A stretch of 64,000 nucleotides of DNA from Sinosporangium siamense (GTDB lineage: Bacteria > Actinomycetota > Actinomycetes > Streptosporangiales > Streptosporangiaceae). Below are positions 59,812 through 64,000 of this stretch, piece by piece. Where the stretch lies: assembly GCF_016863435.1 (NCBI RefSeq), contig NZ_BOOW01000036.1, forward strand, positions 62,001-126,000. Reading direction: 5' to 3'. The translations under genes and the position numbers were made by a program. Under the pieces are notes generated by a model. The model was not told the DNA's origin, made no database searches, and saw nothing but the letters and a program-made list of their open reading frames with translations. Within the stretch, counting starts at the first letter, position 1. Each line of letters opens with the position of its first letter.

Positions 59812-60290
59812 AATTCCACGCCCTGGCGTGGAGAGTCGCCTGGCCGGCTCTGCCGTACCGGCTCGATCAGGTGTGTGCCGTCGTGATGCCGGATCGCCGG
59901 GCGGTCGTTTTCGCGCATCGCGTCGAGAACACGGATGGCGAATGCCTCCGATGTGAGGGAGAGCACCTCGTCGGCGGTCACCCATCGGAAGTCCCTTGTC
60001 TCATCGGTCTCGGCCGGAGTGCCGTGTACGGCGCGGCACCGGAAAACCAGCGCGACGACTCCACACGTCATGTTCTTGTAGACGCCCGTCAGCGTTTCGA
60101 GCTCAACGGTAAGGCCGGTCTCCTCGAAGACTTCGCGGAGTAGACCGGTGGTGATGTCCTCATCCCGTTCGAGGATTCCTCCTGGTGCCTCCCAATGACC
60201 GTTGTCACGTCGCCGGATCAGGAGCGCCCGGCCCGTCTCGTCGAGGATGACGCCGGCGACGCTGACGGAGTGGCGATTGTCGTGCTCCAT
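59766..60290 (-). CDS. NUDIX hydrolase with an aberrant C-terminus
   Basis: ATG 60290 with AAAGGA five bases upstream gives 174 residues. The NUDIX box is complete: GGILERDEDITTGLLREVFE then ETGL (Gx5Ex7REUxEExGU). Such enzymes hydrolyse nucleoside diphosphate derivatives. After about residue 145 the frame runs through a copy of the dispersed GCCGTACCGG element and the antisense of the duplicated GNAT tail (GPDAPGKGHRRRP), so the native stop seems lost and the last 30 residues are probably acquired junk. Confidence 0.8.
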   Translation of the reverse strand: MEHDNRHSVSVAGVILDETGRALLIRRRDNGHWEAPGGILERDEDITTGLLREVFEETGLTVELETLTGVYKNMTCGVVALVFRCRAVHGTPAETDETRDFRWVTADEVLSLTSEAFAIRVLDAMRENDRPAIRHHDGTHLIEPVRQSRPGDSPRQGVEFSGPDAPGKGHRRRP

Positions 60291-60385
60291 GCGATCCTTT
60301 CGAATGGGTTCCGCCTTTCGAATGGGTTCCGGCAACGAGGTCCGGCCTCGCAAACCTGTCGGTCGCGGGGCCGGAGTTTCGTCGA

Positions 60386-61198
60386 TCAGGTGGCGCGGAG
60401 GAAGCGGATCGCCACCATCGCCGCCAGCAGCACTCCTGCTCCCGCCACCCAGGGCAGAAGTCCCGCACCGGATTCCGCCGTCATCGGCGCCGCGAGTGCT
60501 TTCGTTTTGGGTTGCGTCACTGCTGATTGTTCCTCGGACTCCGTCGCCGCCGGTTTGCCGGCCGCTTTCGCGGGCTGGTCGTGGCCGCCCGCCTGGCCGC
60601 GACGGTCGTAGTCCGAGCCCGGGAGCCTGTCGGCATATCGGCTCTGCACTATCCGCCGGTATTCGGCCAAGGATACGCCGGAGGCGCCGACCGAGGCGGT
60701 GGCCTGTTCGTTGAGCGGCACGACTCTGTGGCCGCGGATGACATACCAGGCTCCGAGTTGTGGCTCACGGAAGACTGCGCCGGGCGGTCCCTGCCCCGCG
60801 TACCGCTGCTCGGTGTCGCCACCGGCGATGTTGCCCAACTTCCAGGTGCCCGGTGCGGTGCGCGACATCCACAGGGACGCCAGCAGATTGCCCGGTCCTT
60901 TCGCCCCTACCGCGATGAAGGAGAAACGGCCGGGTAGCCACGACCGGTTCGCCACGAAGGCGGGGTCGAGTTCGTTGACCACGAGGGGCCGTCTGATGAT
61001 CTCGACGGGGATCTGCCCTGGAGGAGCTCCCTGGGCCGTGAAGAACGCCACGACCGTGTCCTTGGCCGCGATGGCCGCCGCCAGCGCCGCCGCCAGGTCC
61101 GCCGGGGTGGGATGGGCCGCACGGGAGGTCCCCGCGTGGGCCGCGGCGGGAGCGAAAAGGAAGATGACGGCCGCCGCCGTCGCTGCGATGAATTTCAC
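60386..61198 (-). CDS. Secreted, membrane-anchored protein of unknown function
   Basis: A 270-residue protein. A signal peptide is evident (MKFIAATAAAVIFLFAPAAA, cleavage after AHA). About 170 extracytoplasmic residues follow, with SLWMSRTAPGTWKLGNIAGG and AVFREPQLGAWYVIRGHRVV. A charged linker leads to a single C-terminal helix (LLPWVAGAGVLLAAMVAIRF) ending in Arg, a type-I anchor. No family is recognised. It begins 10 bp after the stop of the secreted cysteine protease gene, so the two probably work together outside the membrane. Confidence 0.72.
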   Translation of the reverse strand: MKFIAATAAAVIFLFAPAAAHAGTSRAAHPTPADLAAALAAAIAAKDTVVAFFTAQGAPPGQIPVEIIRRPLVVNELDPAFVANRSWLPGRFSFIAVGAKGPGNLLASLWMSRTAPGTWKLGNIAGGDTEQRYAGQGPPGAVFREPQLGAWYVIRGHRVVPLNEQATASVGASGVSLAEYRRIVQSRYADRLPGSDYDRRGQAGGHDQPAKAAGKPAATESEEQSAVTQPKTKALAAPMTAESGAGLLPWVAGAGVLLAAMVAIRFLRAT

Positions 61199-61208
61199 GG
61201 GGTCTCCT

Positions 61209-61778
61209 TCAGGCGCTGACGTTGTCGAGGGAGTGGGTCCACGACCAGCGCGAATTGTTGACGTAGAAGTCGTAGGTCGAAAGGTTGTAGCGAGGGTCGG
61301 GGCCCCAGGGATTGCTCCAGTGCACGCTGTTGCTTCTGCGGTCGTAGCCGAAGATCACTTCCATGTGCCCGCCGCCCGCCTTCCACTGCACGCGGGTCAG
61401 GATCGGCCGATGGGCGTCGATCTCACGGACGACGGCGGAGAACGCCAGGTAGTTGGCCGAGTAATAGCCGGGCTGGCGCATGCCGATGCGCCGGAACGCT
61501 CTTTGATCCTCCGCCAGGGTCGCCTGGTTGTTGGGACAGGCGAGGTTGATGTCCTGGTTGCCGAAGGCCATGTTGCAGAACTGGTTCTGGCTGTACTGCC
61601 CGTAGCCGTGGTAGGCGGCGACGGAATTGCCGATCGCGGCCCAGCACCAGTTCGACTTCTGCTGTTCCTGCTGGACGAAGTTCAGCTTGTACCAGTCGTA
61701 TCGCTGGGCGTGGGCGGGGGTTGTGGTGCCGATCCAGGTGGTCGTCGCTATTGCGAGGGCCACGGCGAGTCGGAACAT
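61209..61778 (-). CDS. Secreted papain-like cysteine protease
   Basis: ATG 61778 with AAGGAG six bases upstream gives 189 residues. Residues 1-24 are a signal peptide ending AHA. The mature part has Cys45 in QQKSNWCWAAIG, His138 in KAGGGHMEVIFGYD and Asn156 in HWSNPWG, the order and spacing of papain-like C39/C70-type (AvrRpt2-like) peptidases. No propeptide is visible. It is the first gene of a two-gene unit with the anchored protein downstream; target unknown. Confidence 0.8.
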   Translation of the reverse strand: MFRLAVALAIATTTWIGTTTPAHAQRYDWYKLNFVQQEQQKSNWCWAAIGNSVAAYHGYGQYSQNQFCNMAFGNQDINLACPNNQATLAEDQRAFRRIGMRQPGYYSANYLAFSAVVREIDAHRPILTRVQWKAGGGHMEVIFGYDRRSNSVHWSNPWGPDPRYNLSTYDFYVNNSRWSWTHSLDNVSA

Positions 61779-62168
61779 GGGCGCTCCTTGAGTGAGGGTG
61801 TTGGGGGCGGTCGTTCCGGCGGACGCGCCTGCATCTGGGGCGATGGCTTTATGCGTCGGCGGGGATCCGGCCGCTCTACGCATCACTCACGATACGGCTA
61901 CATACTGTGACCGCAAGATAACTGTCTGTGACCATAGTGGAAGAGGATGATTCCTCATTCGGCACGTGTGAGTCCGGTCACGGGGTGGAATTCCATGTGC
62001 GGGGCGAGGGTGTCTTCCGCGTCTCCGCACTCGGCCAGGTTGCGGGCTGCGCCGTACTATCCGGTGCCGTCAAGCCGGCGGCGTGCGACCCGCTCGTTCA
62101 TGAAATCTTCAGGCTTGTGGCCGGTGACGCCTGTTGTCGCGCGCCCTCGTGATCGTAGGCTGCTTGTC
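61779..62168. other. Intergenic region without a supported gene
   Basis: The 390 bp between the protease and the nucleotidyltransferase contain no recognisable gene. GCGCCGTACTATCCGG-type sequence near 62050 is a distant relative of the dispersed element. Confidence 0.45.
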
Positions 62169-62756
62169 ATGGACGGCGGTGGAACGTTTCTTCGGGCGGC
62201 GGACATCACGGCGACGCTGGACACCGTACTCACTGCTATGCAAGCTGCGGATGCCGACCTCGCTTACCGCGTGGCGGGCACGAGCGCGGCTGTTCTTCAG
62301 GGGGTTCGGCTTCCCGCCGGGGATATCGACATGCTGGTGACCCGGCGAGAGGATGTGGATCGGTTCGCCGCCGCGCTCTCTTCGTTTCCCTGCCTTCATG
62401 CCGCCTCGTGGCTCCCAGGGCCCTCGCAATACTTCGCTCGTTACGAGGTGGGCGGGGTCGCGGTGGAAATCAGCACTGTTGAGCGGCGGGTCGACTCCGA
62501 CGGTATGGAATGCGTCGGCCGCGGCCCGTGGCGGCACTGCGTGTGGATCACATGTGGCTCGCACCAGGTTCCTGTGGTTCGTCTGGAACTACGGCTGGCC
62601 ACGGAGCTTGTACGGGACAGGGTCGATCATTACGAACCTCTACTCGACCATATGAGGGCGCGTGGGTTCGATTTTGACCTGTTATATCGGGCTATGAGGG
62701 ACCAAGGGCTGTCGGCGGAACGGCAGCGGCTGGTCTGGGATCGCCTTACCTACTGA
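62169..62756 (+). CDS. Minimal nucleotidyltransferase-fold protein
   Basis: ATG 62169 gives 195 residues. Residues 30-62 show VAGTSAAVLQGVRLPAGDID then MLV, the G-(T)S and DxD elements of the DNA-polymerase-beta-like nucleotidyltransferase fold. The rest is helical (LRLATELVRDRVDHYEPLLD). Similar proteins act as aminoglycoside nucleotidyltransferase relatives or AbiEii-like toxins. No antitoxin is adjacent. The ribosome-binding site is weak. Confidence 0.6.
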   Translation: MDGGGTFLRAADITATLDTVLTAMQAADADLAYRVAGTSAAVLQGVRLPAGDIDMLVTRREDVDRFAAALSSFPCLHAASWLPGPSQYFARYEVGGVAVEISTVERRVDSDGMECVGRGPWRHCVWITCGSHQVPVVRLELRLATELVRDRVDHYEPLLDHMRARGFDFDLLYRAMRDQGLSAERQRLVWDRLTY

Positions 62757-62779
62757 CAGCTGTTGAGGGTCGAGCGAGG

Positions 62780-62804
62780 GTGCGGCCCGGTGGCCGGGCC
62801 GCAC
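62780..62804. terminator. Terminator between convergent genes
   Basis: GTGCGGCCCGG (62780-62790), TGG loop, CCGGGCCGCAC (62794-62804): an 11-bp perfect stem between the nucleotidyltransferase and the serine hydrolase genes. Confidence 0.65.
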
Positions 62805-62847
62805 GCTCATCAGGCGTTCGCCGTACGCTCAACGGCGCGTCATGGAA

Positions 62848-64000
62848 CTAGTGCCTCCGCCACCGGTCGGTCTCGTATTCGTCGACGGCCTTGCCAAGAC
62901 CTGCCAGCTTCTCGGTGAAGGTCATAGGGAACAGGCCGGGCTCGGCCGGCGGCCGGTTCGCGTCGACGTATTGCGTGCCGAGGTTGGTGAGGGCGACCAC
63001 GATGTAGTGCCTGCCCGCCTTGCCCGGCAGCGACTTCACGATGCCGGCGTCGGCGCCCGAGTTGCTGACCCAGCCGGTCTTGTGGGCGAAGCTCACCTCG
63101 GCGTTGGCGTCGCAGGGACGCACGTCGCGGCCGAACCGGTTGCCGGCGACGGTGACGGTCCCGTCGTCGCCCACCCAGCGCGAAGGCACCCGGTGCGGGA
63201 TGCCGGGCACCGGGCTGTCGCACCGGTTGGCCGTGGACAACATGTCGTTCCAACCCTGGTTCGCGAGGTGCACCTTGAACACCTGGCGCGAGGCCGGGCT
63301 CAGCACGGCGGAGGTCACCGGGGTGCCGTCGGGCGCGTTCCATGCCTTGCCGGGCAGCCCGTTGACCAGGGCGAGCAGCTTGGCGGTGTCCAGCGAGGTC
63401 ATGGTGACCGGGTTGGACCAGCGCCCGCCGGTGGCGGGGTTGGTGTTCTTGAGCTGGAGGGTTTCCAGGCCGAGGCTCTGGAAGGTCTGGTTCAGCTCGT
63501 TGACGGCTCCCTTGTCGTGGAGCAGCTTGACCAGGGCGCAAGTGGCCGGGTTGTCGGAGGTGGTCAGCGACGCCTGCAGGTAATTCCCGACCGTGTTGCT
63601 GGTGTCGCCCCGGCACAACGAACTGTTCTCCGTCGGCCGGTAGTCATAGGTGTCGGTGAGCGCGATCGTGCCCTTGTCCACCAGACGCAGGACACCGAAA
63701 CCGACCATCAGCTTCAGCACGGAGGCGGGGTAGGGCGACATGAAGTCGATGGGTGCCTGCTCACGGCCGGGGACGATGTCGATCGTGCCCCTGCCCTGGT
63801 TGGCATACCAGCCATTGTCGTCCCACTGACGCCAGCGGACGGCATTCGTGCGGTAATTGCGGTCCACAGGCACGGCGACGCCGTCCGGATGCTGCGGACT
63901 CATCAATACGGTGCCGGACGCCAGCGGGTTGCCGTGCTTATCGAGTTCCAGCACGGTCACGTCGAGTTGCGGCTGCTGCGTGATCGGCTGGGGATCGGCC
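62848..64000 (-). CDS. Serine beta-lactamase-like hydrolase (partial, 5' end outside window)
   Basis: The frame is open to the window edge, so the start is not seen. Penicillin-interacting motifs are present: SxxK in YPASVLKLMVG, SDN in TTSDNPATCALVKLL, and KTG in FAHKTGWVSNSGADAGIV. The order and spacing fit class A beta-lactamase-like enzymes. The visible N-terminal part (ADPQPITQQPQLDVTVLELD) may follow a signal peptide. Paired cysteines occur near SSLCRGD and ATCALV. Whether it hydrolyses beta-lactams or peptidoglycan peptides cannot be told from sequence. Confidence 0.75.
   Translation of the reverse strand, partial: ADPQPITQQPQLDVTVLELDKHGNPLASGTVLMSPQHPDGVAVPVDRNYRTNAVRWRQWDDNGWYANQGRGTIDIVPGREQAPIDFMSPYPASVLKLMVGFGVLRLVDKGTIALTDTYDYRPTENSSLCRGDTSNTVGNYLQASLTTSDNPATCALVKLLHDKGAVNELNQTFQSLGLETLQLKNTNPATGGRWSNPVTMTSLDTAKLLALVNGLPGKAWNAPDGTPVTSAVLSPASRQVFKVHLANQGWNDMLSTANRCDSPVPGIPHRVPSRWVGDDGTVTVAGNRFGRDVRPCDANAEVSFAHKTGWVSNSGADAGIVKSLPGKAGRHYIVVALTNLGTQYVDANRPPAEPGLFPMTFTEKLAGLGKAVDEYETDRWRRH

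Noticed and set aside
1-64000. tRNA, rRNA, transposase or integrase genes
   Set aside because: I looked for T-loop-like TTCGANTCC patterns and transposase or integrase motifs and found none I could support; short or unusual RNAs could still be missed.

Overview
The window is GC-rich DNA from a filamentous actinomycete. Gene content points to the Streptosporangiales (Nonomuraea, Streptosporangium, Sphaerisporangium or relatives): two XRE/DUF5753 regulators plus a DUF397 protein, a DUF574-type methyltransferase, SARP/BTAD regulators, a CU044_5270-type sigma-factor partner, GTG/TTG starts and many ATGA/GTGA stop-start overlaps. This placement is inference; no rRNA, tRNA, transposase, integrase or CRISPR array is visible.

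Layout. (1) 1-4.4 kb: end of an unidentified gene, an ArsR regulator, a SulP anion transporter with a Pro/His-rich tail, then about 1 kb without genes and two decayed fragments (GH20-like hydrolase and TetR) lying tail to tail. (2) 4.4-13.6 kb, minus strand: a tightly packed set, BTAD regulator > degenerate P-loop/helical-repeat protein > SPFH-like protein > PP2C phosphatase > Ser/Thr kinase > TerY-like vWA protein > unknown protein > zinc-ribbon membrane protein, with a small effector-associated-like gene beyond it. This is a kinase/phosphatase/vWA (TerY-P-type) signalling system and the strongest candidate for an undescribed system: the kinase and the SPFH-like protein end in matching basic tail motifs. 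(3) 13.8-30.5 kb: DUF397 and XRE regulators, indolepyruvate ferredoxin oxidoreductase with a divergent Lrp regulator, a secreted peptidase, a cNMP-domain histidine kinase coupled to a REC-thioredoxin-reductase-like fusion, an ECF sigma factor with its membrane partner, a second XRE regulator, an alcohol dehydrogenase, an Erm rRNA methyltransferase behind a leader peptide and attenuator, and a GntR regulator.

(4) 30.7-38.3 kb: a regulatory/STAND island: a STAND-TPR protein with an N-terminal effector-associated-like motif, a small unknown protein, a GT-B-like protein, a long AT-rich control region and a 1035-residue SARP-NB-ARC-TPR regulator. (5) 38.3-48.1 kb: two two-component systems bracket a GT39-like membrane protein and a beta-carbonic anhydrase/SulP pair; this second SulP carries a 12-residue tandem repeat and is followed by a 16-bp tandem array. 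(6) 48.8-57.2 kb: methyltransferase, flavin oxidoreductase, a truncated MerR-like protein, a cytoplasmic trypsin-like protease, then a stress/dormancy-type cluster (PPOX protein, CBS-BON protein, broken Acg-type nitroreductase, hydrolase lacking its nucleophile, PPK2, cupin).

(7) 57.4-64 kb: a GNAT acetyltransferase followed by a gene graveyard (antisense regulator tail, SDR tail, MFS half, duplicated GNAT tail), a NUDIX hydrolase, a secreted cysteine protease with a membrane-anchored partner, a minimal nucleotidyltransferase and a serine beta-lactamase-like protein running off the window. A short motif with core GCCGTACCGG recurs in the intergenic and decayed parts of the second half and sits at some of these broken loci.
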